From positions 23,871-87,807 of the forward strand of contig NZ_LYUZ01000158.1 of the NCBI RefSeq assembly GCF_001679925.1: a stretch of DNA of 63,937 nucleotides, read 5' to 3'. The translations under genes and the position numbers were made by a program. The DNA is from Leisingera sp. JC1. Its GTDB lineage: Bacteria; Pseudomonadota; Alphaproteobacteria; Rhodobacterales; Rhodobacteraceae. Under the pieces are notes generated by a model, which worked only from the letters and a program-made list of their open reading frames with translations, was not told where the DNA came from and ran no database searches. This document shows, in pieces, positions 42,335 through 51,343 of this stretch; within the stretch, counting starts at the first letter, position 1, and each line of letters opens with the position of its first letter.

Positions 42335-44782
42335 ATGACCAGATTGCCGATCGAAGACGCCCTCCCCGAACTGCTGACCGCCCTGCGCGCCCGCGGCCGT
42401 GCCGTGCTGCAGGCCCCGCCCGGCGCGGGCAAGACCACGCGGGTGCCGCTGGCGATGCTGGAGGCCGGGCTGACAAAGGGCCGCATCGTGATGCTGGAAC
42501 CCCGCCGCCTAGCCGCCCGAGCCGCAGCGGAGCGGATGGCGGAAACGCTGGGGGAGAAACCCGGCCAGACCGTCGGCTACAGGGTGCGCGGCGATGCCAA
42601 GGTCTCCAAATCCACCCGCATCGAGGTGGTGACCGAGGGCATCCTGACCCGGATGCTGCAATCGGACCCGGACTTGCCAGGTGTCGGCGCGGTGATCTTT
42701 GACGAATTCCACGAACGCTCGCTGAACGCCGATCTTGGTCTTGGCTTATGCCTGGAAGTCGCAGGCGCGCTGCGGGATGACCTGATGCTGCTGGCGATGT
42801 CGGCAACGCTGGACGCCGGGCCGGTGGCAGCGCTGATGGATGCGCCGATGGTGACATCTGAGGGGCGCAGCTACCCGGTAGAGACCCGCTGGCTGGAGCG
42901 CCCGCTGCCCGCCCAGGCGCGGCGCGTGGACGCCTTGGCGGATCTGGTGGTGCAAGCTGAAAGGGATACCAAGGCCACCGGCGGCGGCATTCTGGTGTTC
43001 CTGCCCGGCGAGGGCGAGATCCGCCGCGCCGCCGGCGCGCTGGAGAAGCGCCTGCCGGGCCACTGCCATATCCGGCCGCTGTTCGGCGCCCTGCCCTTTG
43101 CCGAGCAGCGCGCAGCGATCCAGCCCGAGGCGCAGGGCCGCAAGGTGGTGCTGGCGACCTCGATTGCCGAGACCTCGCTGACCATTCAGGACATCCGCGT
43201 GGTGGTGGATATGGGCCAGGCGCGCCGTGCCCGGTTTGATCCCGGCTCCGGCATGTCGCGGCTGGTGACTGAGAAAGTGACCCGCGCCGAAGCCACCCAG
43301 CGCCAGGGCCGCGCGGGCCGGGTGGCAGAGGGCATCTGCTACCGGCTCTGGACCAAGGGCGAGGAAGGTGCGCTGATGGCGTTTCCGCCGGCCGAGATCG
43401 AAAGCGCCGACCTGACCGCGCTGGCGCTGGAGCTGGCGTTGTGGGGTGCGGCACCGGACGATCTGATGTTCCTGACCCAGCCGCCCGCGGGTGCGATGGC
43501 AGAGGCGCAGGCGCTGCTTGCCATGCTGGGGGCGCTGGATGCTCAGGGCCGGATCACCGAGCACGGCAAGGCGCTGGCCGCCCTGCCCTTGCATCCGCGG
43601 CTTGGCCATATGCTGTTGCAAGCAGGCCCTGCGGCTGCCCCCTTGGCGGCGCTGTTGGGCGAACGCGACCCGCTGCGCGGCGCGCCTGCGGATCTGTCCT
43701 TGCGGCTGAAGGCGCTGCGGGATGCAAAGGGCTTTGCGCGCAATCACCCCTATCAGCTGAACCGCCCGGTAGCGGAGCGGATCAAGAGCGAGGCGCGGCG
43801 GCTGGAGAAACAGGCGGGCCGCCGGGATGCAGGCCTGTCTGCCGCGATGATGGCCGCCCTCGCCTATCCGGACCGCGTCGGCCAGCGCCGCAAGGGCGAC
43901 AGCCCGCGGTTCGTGCTGTCCGGCGGCAAGGGTGCCATTCTGGATGGCGGCGACACGCTAGCGGGGGCGCCGTTCATCGTGGCGCTGGATACCGACGGCA
44001 ACCCGCGCGAAGCGAAGATCCGCATGGCGGCGCAGATTTCGCTGGGTGAAATCCGCGAGCTGTTTGCCGATCAGATTGCCTGGGAGGACAGCTGCGAATG
44101 GTCCAAGCGCGACCGGCGGGTGGCGGCCCGCCAGCAGGAGCGCTTTGGCGCCGTGGTGCTGGATGACCGGATCTGGAAGGAGGTGCCGCCGGAGGCGGTG
44201 GCGCAAGCCATGCTCGACGGCGTGCGCGACCTCGGCCTGCGACTGTCAGGTGCGGCGGCGCGGCTGGCAGCACGGGTGGAGCTGGTGCGGGCGGAAGGCT
44301 TTGACCTGCCGGACTTTTCCCTGCCCGGCCTGACAAACAGTTTGGAGCACTGGCTGCTGCCGATGCTGGACGGGGTGAAATCGGCCGAGGACTGGAAACG
44401 CTTTGACCTGCTGCCCGCGCTGAAGGCCGCGCTCAGCTGGGAACAGACGCAGGTGCTGGACCGCGAGGCGCCGGGCAGTTTCACCACCCCGCTTGGGCGC
44501 AAGATCCCGATCAGCTATGACGGCGAGATCCCGGAAATCTCGGTCCGCCTGCAGGAGATGTTCGGCGTCACCCGGCATCCGTCCGTGGGCGGCGTGCCGT
44601 TGAAGGTCTCGCTCTTGTCGCCCGCCCAGCGCCCGATCCAGATCACCCGCGATCTGCCCGGCTTCTGGGCCGGTTCTTATGCCGATGTGCGCAAGGACAT
44701 GCGCGCCCAGTACCCCAAGCACCCCTGGCCCGAGGACCCGACCCAGGAAGACCCCACGCTCAGGGCGAAACGGCGAAAGTAG
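42335..44782 (+). CDS. hrpB: ATP-dependent RNA helicase HrpB
   Basis: An 815-residue DEAH-type helicase. Motif I PPGAGKTTRVPLAML, motif II DEFHERSL (DEFH variant usual for HrpB), motif III MSATLDAG, motif VI region EATQRQGRAGRVAEG, and the C-terminal HrpB domain ending near the FWAGSYADVRKDMRAQYPKH signature are present. Length is typical. Its biological role in bacteria is poorly known. The ATG at 42335 is the first that keeps the conserved MTRLPIEDALPEL opening. Confidence 0.95.
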   Translation: MTRLPIEDALPELLTALRARGRAVLQAPPGAGKTTRVPLAMLEAGLTKGRIVMLEPRRLAARAAAERMAETLGEKPGQTVGYRVRGDAKVSKSTRIEVVTEGILTRMLQSDPDLPGVGAVIFDEFHERSLNADLGLGLCLEVAGALRDDLMLLAMSATLDAGPVAALMDAPMVTSEGRSYPVETRWLERPLPAQARRVDALADLVVQAERDTKATGGGILVFLPGEGEIRRAAGALEKRLPGHCHIRPLFGALPFAEQRAAIQPEAQGRKVVLATSIAETSLTIQDIRVVVDMGQARRARFDPGSGMSRLVTEKVTRAEATQRQGRAGRVAEGICYRLWTKGEEGALMAFPPAEIESADLTALALELALWGAAPDDLMFLTQPPAGAMAEAQALLAMLGALDAQGRITEHGKALAALPLHPRLGHMLLQAGPAAAPLAALLGERDPLRGAPADLSLRLKALRDAKGFARNHPYQLNRPVAERIKSEARRLEKQAGRRDAGLSAAMMAALAYPDRVGQRRKGDSPRFVLSGGKGAILDGGDTLAGAPFIVALDTDGNPREAKIRMAAQISLGEIRELFADQIAWEDSCEWSKRDRRVAARQQERFGAVVLDDRIWKEVPPEAVAQAMLDGVRDLGLRLSGAAARLAARVELVRAEGFDLPDFSLPGLTNSLEHWLLPMLDGVKSAEDWKRFDLLPALKAALSWEQTQVLDREAPGSFTTPLGRKIPISYDGEIPEISVRLQEMFGVTRHPSVGGVPLKVSLLSPAQRPIQITRDLPGFWAGSYADVRKDMRAQYPKHPWPEDPTQEDPTLRAKRRK

Positions 44783-44824
44783 CGCCGCATTACGCAGCCG
44801 CGCTGCCCGGCCCAACGGCTGGCA

Positions 44825-44865
44825 GCGCATCCGTGATGCGCGGATCAGCGGGCGGGAGCCCCGCC
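44825..44865. repeat. Two adjacent GC hairpins after hrpB
   Basis: GCGCATC-CGT-GATGCGC (44825-44841) and GGCGGG-AGC-CCCGCC (44851-44865) stand side by side 43 bases after the hrpB stop. The second is followed by TTCT, so it may act as a weak terminator. The rest of the 290-base gap up to the NUDIX gene shows nothing recognisable. Confidence 0.55.
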
Positions 44866-45073
44866 TTCTGCCTGCGCCGGGGTTTAAGCGCATTTTCACG
44901 GTTTTCCGCGATCGGTGACTTCCGGCGCCATAGCACCGTAAAAAATACCTGTCAGATGCAGAATTCCGGCCCGGCCCCGCCGCCCGCCTTGAATCTTCGG
45001 GCAATAATGCATATTTTTCCACAACTACGCACAAAAAACCGGGACAAACCCAACACATCAAGGCTGAGCAGAC

Positions 45074-45532
45074 ATGACCCGCACCCTGACCCGCGCCTGG
45101 GAGGAAATCCTCAGGCCGATGCTGAAACGACCCAACCGCCTGCAAGTTGCCGCCCTGTGCTACCGCATGGGCGCGGAGGGCAAGGAAGTGCTGATGATTA
45201 CCAGCCGCGGCACCGGCCGCTGGATCATCCCCAAGGGCTGGCCGGTCGAGGGCAAGGATGGTCCGGCCTCGGCGCTGCAGGAAGCCTGGGAAGAAGCCGG
45301 CGTCAGGAAAGCGCACATCTCCAAGCAGCCGATCGGCGAGTACCACTATGTAAAGCGCCGCGAGCACGGGCTGGACGAGCCGGTGACCACGCTGATCTTC
45401 TCAGCCGAGGTGGAGCAGCTGGAGGAAGACTATCCGGAATCCGCGGAACGGACCCGCCAGTGGATGGCACCGGCCCAGGCCGCAGAGCTGGTGCAGGAAC
45501 CGCAATTGCAGGCCGTTTTACGCCAATTGTAA
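45074..45532 (+). CDS. NUDIX hydrolase with altered Nudix box
   Basis: A 152-residue NUDIX protein. The box reads GWPVEGKDGPASALQEAWEE followed by AGV: the Glu of the first half is Lys and the Arg of REUxEE is Gln, while the metal-binding EE pair remains. This is similar to the diphosphoinositol/diadenosine polyphosphate hydrolase branch, so the substrate may be a polyphosphorylated molecule (inference). The start gives MTRTLTRAWEEILRPMLKRP. Confidence 0.87.
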   Translation: MTRTLTRAWEEILRPMLKRPNRLQVAALCYRMGAEGKEVLMITSRGTGRWIIPKGWPVEGKDGPASALQEAWEEAGVRKAHISKQPIGEYHYVKRREHGLDEPVTTLIFSAEVEQLEEDYPESAERTRQWMAPAQAAELVQEPQLQAVLRQL

Positions 45533-45540
45533 AAGTTATG

Positions 45541-45556
45541 TGACATTTTTATGTCA
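45541..45556. promoter_or_regulatory. Palindrome upstream of the phosphate transporter gene
   Basis: TGACAT-TTTT-ATGTCA, a perfect 6-base palindrome in an AT-rich pocket eight bases after the NUDIX stop and 66 bases before the transporter ATG. Half-site spacing does not fit a PHO box, so it is an unassigned operator candidate or a small terminator hairpin. Confidence 0.4.
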
Positions 45557-45622
45557 AACGCTTGAACCGCCTTCGGAGCGGCTATAGGCGCGTGCGCAGA
45601 CCTCGGAATCAGGAATGCGACG

Positions 45623-47104
45623 ATGAGCGATGCACCGCAGCGCACTCAATGGAACACGCTGGACAGGGATCTGAACCGGATCTCCCAGCTTGAACTGGCC
45701 ACAAGCTATGTCTCCCGCCCGCTGGTGGGTCCGGGCATCGCCCTGGCCTTCATCGTGCTGGCGGGCCTTGCCGCCGGCGTCTTCTTCGGCGGCTCGGCGA
45801 TGAGCATGGTGGTGATCGCCGCCGCGGCCTTCGGCGCCTATATGGCGATCAACATCGGCGCCAATGACGTTGCTAACAACATGGGGCCGGCGGTGGGCGC
45901 AAATGCGCTGACCATGGGCGGCGCCATCGTGATTGCCGCCATCTGTGAAAGCGCAGGCGCCCTGCTGGCAGGCGGCGATGTGGTCTCGACCATTTCCAAG
46001 GGTATCATCGACCCCGCCGCGGTGAGCAGCAGCAGCATTTTCATCTGGGCGATGATGGCGGCGCTAATCTCCTCGGCGCTGTGGGTGAACCTGGCCACCT
46101 GGGTCGGCGCGCCGGTCTCCACCACCCACTCAGTCGTGGGCGGCGTGCTGGGTGCCGGTGTGGCAGCGGCAGGCACCGCCGCGGTGAACTGGCCCACCAT
46201 GGGCAAGATCGCCGCCAGCTGGGTCATTTCGCCGGTTCTGGGCGGTATCATCGCGGCCCTGTTCCTTGCCTTCATCAAGGCCAGGATCATCTATCAGGAC
46301 GACAAGATCGCAGCCGCGCGCCGCTGGGTGCCGGTGCTAGTCGCCATCATGGCAGGCGCATTTGGTGCGTACCTGGCCCTCAAAGGCCTGAAAAAGATCG
46401 TCAAAATCGATCTCGAAACCGCGCTGCTGATCGGTGCCGGCGTCGGGGCGGTCTCCTATGTGATCACCGCGCCGCTGATCAAGCGCCAGTCCGAGGGTAT
46501 GGAGAACCGCAACAAGTCGCTGAAGGCGCTGTTCGGCCTGCCGCTGGTGATCTCCGCGGGCCTCTTGTCCTTTGCCCATGGCGCCAATGACGTTGCCAAC
46601 GCGGTCGGCCCGCTGGCCGCCATCGTGCACGCCACCGAGTTCGGCGATTTTGCCGCCAAGGTGGCAATCCCGACCTGGGTCATGGTGATCGGCGCCTTCG
46701 GCATCTCCTTTGGCTTGTTCCTGTTCGGCCCCAAGCTTATCCGCATGGTCGGCAGCCAGATCACCAAGCTGAACCCTATGCGCGCCTACTGCGTGTCGCT
46801 GTCCGCCGCCATCACCGTGATCGTGGCCAGCTGGCTGGGTCTGCCGGTCTCCTCCACCCATATCGCAGTGGGCGCAGTGTTCGGCGTCGGCTTCTTCCGC
46901 GAGTGGCACATGGAGCGCCGCCTGAAGAAATCCGCCGCGGGCCGCCCGGAGGCCAAACGCATCGCGCCGGAGGAACGCCGCCGCCGCAAGCTGGTGCGCC
47001 GCAGCCACTTCATGACCATCGTGGCCGCCTGGGTGATCACTGTTCCGGCCGCCGCGCTGCTGTCGGCGGTGATCTACCTGCTGCTCAACACCTTCGTCGG
47101 CTGA
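45623..47104 (+). CDS. PiT-family inorganic phosphate transporter
   Basis: A 493-residue inner-membrane phosphate/cation symporter. Both inverted-repeat signatures are present: GANDVANNMGPAVGANALT (about residues 79-97) and GANDVANAVGPLAAI (about 322-336), with PVSTTHSVVGGV and PVSSTHIAVGAV after them. About ten membrane helices; a cytosolic N-terminal extension of about 35 residues and a basic loop (EERRRRKLVRRS) near the C-terminus are noticeable. Confidence 0.94.
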   Translation: MSDAPQRTQWNTLDRDLNRISQLELATSYVSRPLVGPGIALAFIVLAGLAAGVFFGGSAMSMVVIAAAAFGAYMAINIGANDVANNMGPAVGANALTMGGAIVIAAICESAGALLAGGDVVSTISKGIIDPAAVSSSSIFIWAMMAALISSALWVNLATWVGAPVSTTHSVVGGVLGAGVAAAGTAAVNWPTMGKIAASWVISPVLGGIIAALFLAFIKARIIYQDDKIAAARRWVPVLVAIMAGAFGAYLALKGLKKIVKIDLETALLIGAGVGAVSYVITAPLIKRQSEGMENRNKSLKALFGLPLVISAGLLSFAHGANDVANAVGPLAAIVHATEFGDFAAKVAIPTWVMVIGAFGISFGLFLFGPKLIRMVGSQITKLNPMRAYCVSLSAAITVIVASWLGLPVSSTHIAVGAVFGVGFFREWHMERRLKKSAAGRPEAKRIAPEERRRRKLVRRSHFMTIVAAWVITVPAAALLSAVIYLLLNTFVG

Positions 47105-47124
47105 GCCGTTCAGCCGGAAAATCA

Positions 47125-47157
47125 AAGCCCCCGCGCCGTCCGACTGCGGGGGTTTTT
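47125..47157. terminator. Bidirectional terminator
   Basis: AAGCCCCCGC and GCGGGGGTTTTT form the stem between the phosphate transporter gene and the convergent SDR gene. Confidence 0.88.
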
Positions 47158-47178
47158 CTTTGCCTTGGTTTTAGGCCC

Positions 47179-47898
47179 CTAGAACCGCTCCACCCAGGGC
47201 CGCAGCACCAGTTCATCCGACCAGGCGGAGCGGTGCTGATGGATCAGATGCATGTACTCAGCGGCAATCGCCTCCGGGTCCAGCATGCTGTCGGGGTTAT
47301 CCGCGGCCTCTGTCCGCTCCGGCCGGGCGGCATTACGGATGCCGCCGTCGATATTGACCCAGGCGACGTGAATGCCCTTGGGATGCAGCTCCCGCGCCAT
47401 GGATTGCGCCAGACCGCGCTGCGCGAATTTGCCCATCGCAAAGGGCGCGGACTGGGCAAAACCCTTCACGCCTGCCGAGGCGCCAGTGAACAGGATGGTG
47501 CCGCGCCGCCCATTTTCTGGCTGCTGCGAAAGCATCCGCCGCGCCGCAGTCTGGCCCAACACAAAGGCGCCAAAGGCGGTGACCTCCACCGCCTTGCGCG
47601 CCGCCTCCGGGTCCAGCTCCGCAATGGGGCCGCGCAGCCGGGCTGAAGGGTTGTAGCAGGCCACACGCAGATCACCCGGCAGGCTGCCGATCAGCGCGGC
47701 AGTTCCGTCTGCGTCAGTGCCGTCGAGCACGTGCAGCGCCGCCCCGGACTCCGCCGCCAGCTTCTCCAGCTTGTCCGTATTGCGGGCCGCCAGATGCACC
47801 GCATAGCCCGCAGCAGAGAGCTGCCGGGCAAAGGCCGCCGACAGGCCGGTCCCTGCCCCGACGATGAGCGCCTGCGGTTTGGATGATGTCTGAGCCAT
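47179..47898 (-). CDS. SDR-family oxidoreductase with Tyr-to-Phe active-site change
   Basis: A 239-residue short-chain dehydrogenase fold protein. The nucleotide site is VGAGTGLSAAFARQL (residues 13-27). The catalytic tetrad should include YxxxK, but the DNA reads PFAMGKFAQRG, with Phe in place of Tyr and Lys kept; the preceding Ser region is TGASAGVKGFAQSA. Loss of Tyr normally abolishes classical SDR chemistry, so it may be an unusual or binding-only member. Codon TTT was checked on the minus strand. Confidence 0.85.
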   Translation of the reverse strand: MAQTSSKPQALIVGAGTGLSAAFARQLSAAGYAVHLAARNTDKLEKLAAESGAALHVLDGTDADGTAALIGSLPGDLRVACYNPSARLRGPIAELDPEAARKAVEVTAFGAFVLGQTAARRMLSQQPENGRRGTILFTGASAGVKGFAQSAPFAMGKFAQRGLAQSMARELHPKGIHVAWVNIDGGIRNAARPERTEAADNPDSMLDPEAIAAEYMHLIHQHRSAWSDELVLRPWVERF

Positions 47899-47989
47899 GT
47901 TCAGCCCTCCCCTGTCCTACGGGAAATGCTGACGGCAATTCGGGGCAGACACAAGTCATTCCAAAAGGAGGCTTTGGCCGTTGGCTGCA

Positions 47990-48565
47990 TCAGGCCTCTG
48001 CCGCGGCAGGCAGCTGCGCCAGAACATCAGCCGAGGTTACCACCTTGCCGAAGCCCGCGTGCAGGGCTGACAGCGTAACCTCCAGAACGGTCCCGGCATC
48101 CAGCATCCCGCCGTTGCGCGCGGGCATATCAAAGGCGATCAGCGCATCCTCCACCACCTCGATTTCAAACCCGAGGTTGGCGGCAGAACGGGCGGTTGAG
48201 TTGACGCAGAAGGCCGCCACGCCGCCCACGATCACCAGCCGGGTGATGCCGGCGTCCTGCAAATGACGCTCCAGCCCGGTGCCATAGAACCCAGAGGAGC
48301 CGGTTTTCCAGAACACCGCCTCGCCCGCCTGAGGCACCGCACAGGGCAAGGGCTGGCCGCTGGGCAGATCGCGGCGGAACTTGCTCTCGGTTCGCGGATC
48401 GTCATGCATCACGTGCACCACCGGCAGATCCGCGGTGCGGAAGGCCGCGGCCAGCTCTGCCACTGTCTCTTGCGCATCCGGGTTGGCCTGCGGGCGGCCA
48501 GCGGCGGCCACGTTGGCCATCTCCTGCTGCATGTCGACGATCAACAGGGCTGTACTGCGGTCCAT
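47990..48565 (-). CDS. Isochorismatase-like cysteine hydrolase
   Basis: A 191-residue hydrolase of the isochorismatase superfamily: Asp in LLIVDMQQEM, Lys in VFWKTGSSGFYGT and the nucleophilic Cys in GGVAAFCVNSTARSAANLGF complete the triad. Likely a nicotinamidase-like or carbamoyl amidase enzyme; the substrate cannot be read. The ATG at 48565 is chosen because the longer frame to 48640 lacks conserved content. Confidence 0.88.
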   Translation of the reverse strand: MDRSTALLIVDMQQEMANVAAAGRPQANPDAQETVAELAAAFRTADLPVVHVMHDDPRTESKFRRDLPSGQPLPCAVPQAGEAVFWKTGSSGFYGTGLERHLQDAGITRLVIVGGVAAFCVNSTARSAANLGFEIEVVEDALIAFDMPARNGGMLDAGTVLEVTLSALHAGFGKVVTSADVLAQLPAAAEA

Positions 48566-48674
48566 GGGAAAATCCTCGCGGTGAAATCCTTGGCAGAAAG
48601 TTTGCCGAAACCGCGTCCGGCGGCCAGTGCAAACTCCCATGCCCCTGCGTCACGGGCGCATAGCGCACGAAAAA

Positions 48675-48704
48675 GGCGCGCAGCAGTGTCACCTGCTGCG
48701 CGCC
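48675..48704 (-). terminator. argF terminator
   Basis: GGCGCGCAGCAG-TGTCAC-CTGCTGCGCGCC, followed on the minus strand by TTTTTCG, 27 bases after the argF stop. Confidence 0.9.
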
Positions 48705-48730
48705 CTGGCAAAATCGGGATGGCTGGCAGC

Positions 48731-49657
48731 TCAGCCGCCCAGGCACCAGCGCATGACCGCTTTCTGCGCGTGCAGGCGGTTTTCGGCCTCGTCAAAGATC
48801 ACCGACTGCGGGCCATCCATCACGGCGGAGGTCACTTCTTCCTCGCGGTGGGCGGGCAGGCAGTGCATGAACAGCGCGTCGGGCTTCGCGTGGGCCATCA
48901 GCGCGTCGTTGACCTGGTAGGGCCGCAGCATGTTGTGGCGGCGTTCCTTGGAGGACTGGCTGTCGTGCATCGACACCCAGGTGTCTGCGACGACCAGATC
49001 GGCGCCTTCCACGGCTTTCACCGCATCCCGCTCGACCACAACCTTGGAGCCCGCCTTGCGCGCCAGTCCCATGAATTCCTCCTCCGGGTCCAGCTGCGAA
49101 GGCCCGGTGAAGGTGAGGTCGAAGCCGAACTGGCCGGCTGCATGGATGAAGGAGGCGCAGACATTGTTGCCATCGCCAGCCCACACCACCTTCTTGCCCT
49201 TGATGGAGCCGCGATGCTCCTCGTAGGTCTGAATGTCGGCCATGATCTGGCAGGGGTGGGTGCGGTCGGTCAGGCCGTTGATCACCGGCACGTCGGAATA
49301 TTCCGCCATCTCGGTCAGCACGGTCTCGTCAAAGGTGCGGATCATGATCATGTCGACATAGCGGCTGAGGACGCGGGCGGTGTCGGCGATGGTCTCGCCA
49401 TGGCCCAGCTGCATGTCCTTGCCCGACAGCACCATGGTCTGGCCGCCCATCTGGCGCACTCCGACGTCAAAGGACACCCGGGTCCGGGTTGAGGGTTTTT
49501 CGAAGATCAGCGCCACCATCCGGTCCTTCAGCGGCAGCTCATCATCCAGCGCCGCCTTGGGGCGGCCAAGGCGCGCCTGTTTGGTGGCCTTGGCCTGGTC
49601 GATGATCGCGCGCAGGTCGGCAGGGTCGGTTTTGTGGATGTCGAGAAAATGGTTCAT
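48731..49657 (-). CDS. argF: Ornithine carbamoyltransferase
   Basis: Forms citrulline from ornithine and carbamoyl phosphate in arginine synthesis. The 308-residue enzyme has the carbamoyl-phosphate loop [13 protein letters not shown], the HPCQ motif and the ornithine-binding Cys of MHCLPAHR. The ATG at 49657 ([20 protein letters not shown]) is supported by the conserved start. It follows argD in the same direction, separated by a repeat element. Confidence 0.97.
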   Translation of the reverse strand: MNHFLDIHKTDPADLRAIIDQAKATKQARLGRPKAALDDELPLKDRMVALIFEKPSTRTRVSFDVGVRQMGGQTMVLSGKDMQLGHGETIADTARVLSRYVDMIMIRTFDETVLTEMAEYSDVPVINGLTDRTHPCQIMADIQTYEEHRGSIKGKKVVWAGDGNNVCASFIHAAGQFGFDLTFTGPSQLDPEEEFMGLARKAGSKVVVERDAVKAVEGADLVVADTWVSMHDSQSSKERRHNMLRPYQVNDALMAHAKPDALFMHCLPAHREEEVTSAVMDGPQSVIFDEAENRLHAQKAVMRWCLGG

Positions 49658-49684
49658 GGTCGTATCGCTTTGTTCTGGCAAAGG

Positions 49685-49734
49685 CCGGGGGCTGCCTGCC
49701 CCCGGACCCCCGGGAGTATTTCTGCAAAGATGAA
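49685..49734 (-). repeat. Intergenic hairpin plus GGAGTATTT box between argD and argF
   Basis: A perfect 8-base hairpin CCGGGGGC/GCCCCCGG (49685-49705) is followed by GGAGTATTTCTGCAAAGATG (49713-49734), matching the minus-strand core of the elements at 1713 and 51172. It occupies most of the 79-base gap between the two arg genes. Confidence 0.8.
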
Positions 49735-49736
49735 GA

Positions 49737-50912
49737 TCAGGCGGCTTCGACCTGGGCGGCGGTTTTCTCCAGGCGGCTGACGGCCTCAGCGATGTCTTCA
49801 TCGGTCAGGGTCAGCGGCGGCAGCAGGCGGATCACGTTGTCGGCAGCCGGGACGGTGATCAGCGCGTTGTCATAGCCCGCCTTCACCACATCGGCGTTCA
49901 CCGCCTTGCACTTGAGGCCCAGCATCAGGCCGGAACCGCGCACCTCTTCAAAGACCTCGGGATGGTCGGCCACCAGCCCTTCCAGCTTCTGCCGCAACAG
50001 GCCCGCCTTGCGGTTCACCTCGGCCAGGAAGTCCGGGTCTGCCACATGATCCATCACCGCGCAGCCCACCGCGCAGCCCAGCGGGTTGCCGCCGTAGGTG
50101 GAGCCGTGGGTGCCTGCGGTCATGCCGCTGGCGGCGTCCTCGGTGGCCAGCACCGCGCCCAGCGGGAAGCCGCCGCCGATGCCCTTGGCCACCATCATGA
50201 TGTCGGGTGTAATGCCCGCCCATTCATGGGCAAACAGCTTGCCGGTGCGCCCGACGCCGCATTGCACCTCATCCAGGATCAGCAACAGGCCGTGCTCATC
50301 GCAGATCTGCCGCAGCGCCTTCAGTTCTGCATCCGGCACCGGGCGGATGCCGCCCTCGCCCTGCACCGGCTCGATCATGATCGCGGCGGTTGTCTCAGAG
50401 ATCGCATTGGTCACGCCATCCAGATCGCCAAAGGTCAGATGCACGAAGCCGGGCAGCAGCGGGCCGAAGCCCTTGACCATCTTCTCGGAGCCCGCGGCGG
50501 CGATGCCGGCAGAGGACCGGCCATGGAAGGAGCCGTCAAAGGTGATGATCTCCACCCGCTCCGGCTGGCCTTTGTCATAGAAATACTTGCGCGCCATCTT
50601 CACCGCCAGTTCGCAGGCCTCGGTGCCGGAGTTGGTGAAAAACACGGTATCGGCAAAGGTATGCTCCACCAGCTTGTCCGCCAGCGCCTGCTGCTGGGGA
50701 ATATGGTAGAGGTTGGAGACATGCCACAAGGCTTGCGCCTGGGTGGTCAGCGCCTCCACCAGTGCCGGATGGGCATGGCCCAGCGCGTTGACCGCGATGC
50801 CGGAGCCCAGATCCAGAAAGCGGCGCCCGTCCGCCGTGGTCAGCCAGGCGCCTTCGCCTTTGACGAACTCAAGCGGGGCACGGTTGTAGGTCGGCAGAAC
50901 GGACGGGATCAT
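49737..50912 (-). CDS. argD: Acetylornithine aminotransferase
   Basis: A 391-residue class III aminotransferase converting N-acetylglutamate semialdehyde to N-acetylornithine (possibly also succinyl-diaminopimelate). Signature pieces: [46 protein letters not shown] and the PLP lysine in [13 protein letters not shown]. The ATG at 50912 is chosen since AAAAGGA lies eight bases upstream; ATG 50921 abuts it. It shares the transcript with argF. Confidence 0.96.
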   Translation of the reverse strand: MIPSVLPTYNRAPLEFVKGEGAWLTTADGRRFLDLGSGIAVNALGHAHPALVEALTTQAQALWHVSNLYHIPQQQALADKLVEHTFADTVFFTNSGTEACELAVKMARKYFYDKGQPERVEIITFDGSFHGRSSAGIAAAGSEKMVKGFGPLLPGFVHLTFGDLDGVTNAISETTAAIMIEPVQGEGGIRPVPDAELKALRQICDEHGLLLILDEVQCGVGRTGKLFAHEWAGITPDIMMVAKGIGGGFPLGAVLATEDAASGMTAGTHGSTYGGNPLGCAVGCAVMDHVADPDFLAEVNRKAGLLRQKLEGLVADHPEVFEEVRGSGLMLGLKCKAVNADVVKAGYDNALITVPAADNVIRLLPPLTLTDEDIAEAVSRLEKTAAQVEAA

Positions 50913-51343
50913 CGGGATCATCCTTTTCAAAGGTGGAAGCCAAAGCTGTGCATCAGCAAGGGCCTTGGGTCAACGGTGGATCAATGGATTTCAGATGGGG
51001 GATGTGCTGCACGGCAGGCACAGGGGATCAAGGGCCGGTTACGCCAGGCGGCGTCGGCGTCGCGAGATGGGGGTATATGCGCGTTTGATCATGGATGGGT
51101 TCCATAGTGGAGGTTTTGGCGAAAGAAAACCCCTTTTGTGCAGCCCTCCCCGCCAAAGCGCCGCCTGGCCCATTCACCTTTGGCGAAATACTCCGGGGTG
51201 AATTGGCCGCAGGCCAAGAGGGGCAGCGCCCCTCTTCCTTACAAACCTGCGGGGGGCAGCGCGCCCGCCCTGGCGGCAATTTACGACAGCTGCCGCAGCC
51301 TTTCCCCTTGCATCCCGCGGCGGCTTGCCGCACCGGTTGTGCC
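50913..51343. other. Intergenic region with a repeat element
   Basis: About 430 bases between argD and the divergent DMT transporter. It should hold both promoters and contains one complete two-hairpin repeat at 51172-51242. No coding frame in it resembles a protein family. Confidence 0.55.
51172..51242. repeat. Intergenic two-hairpin repeat (GGAGTATTT family), copy 4
   Basis: ATTCACC/GGTGAAT arms (51172-51178 and 51197-51203) and GAGGGGC-AGC-GCCCCTC (51218-51234), near-identical in sequence, order and spacing to 1713-1782 almost 50 kb away. Confidence 0.88.

Noticed and set aside
41157-43454. 765-codon reading of the MeaB frame
   Set aside because: Only residues from 42134 onward are MeaB; the upstream part is antisense to hrpB and Arg/Pro/Ser-rich.
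45535-45560. PHO box before the phosphate transporter
   Set aside because: ATGTGACA and ATGTCAAA are 13 bases apart instead of 11 and are better explained as a simple palindrome.
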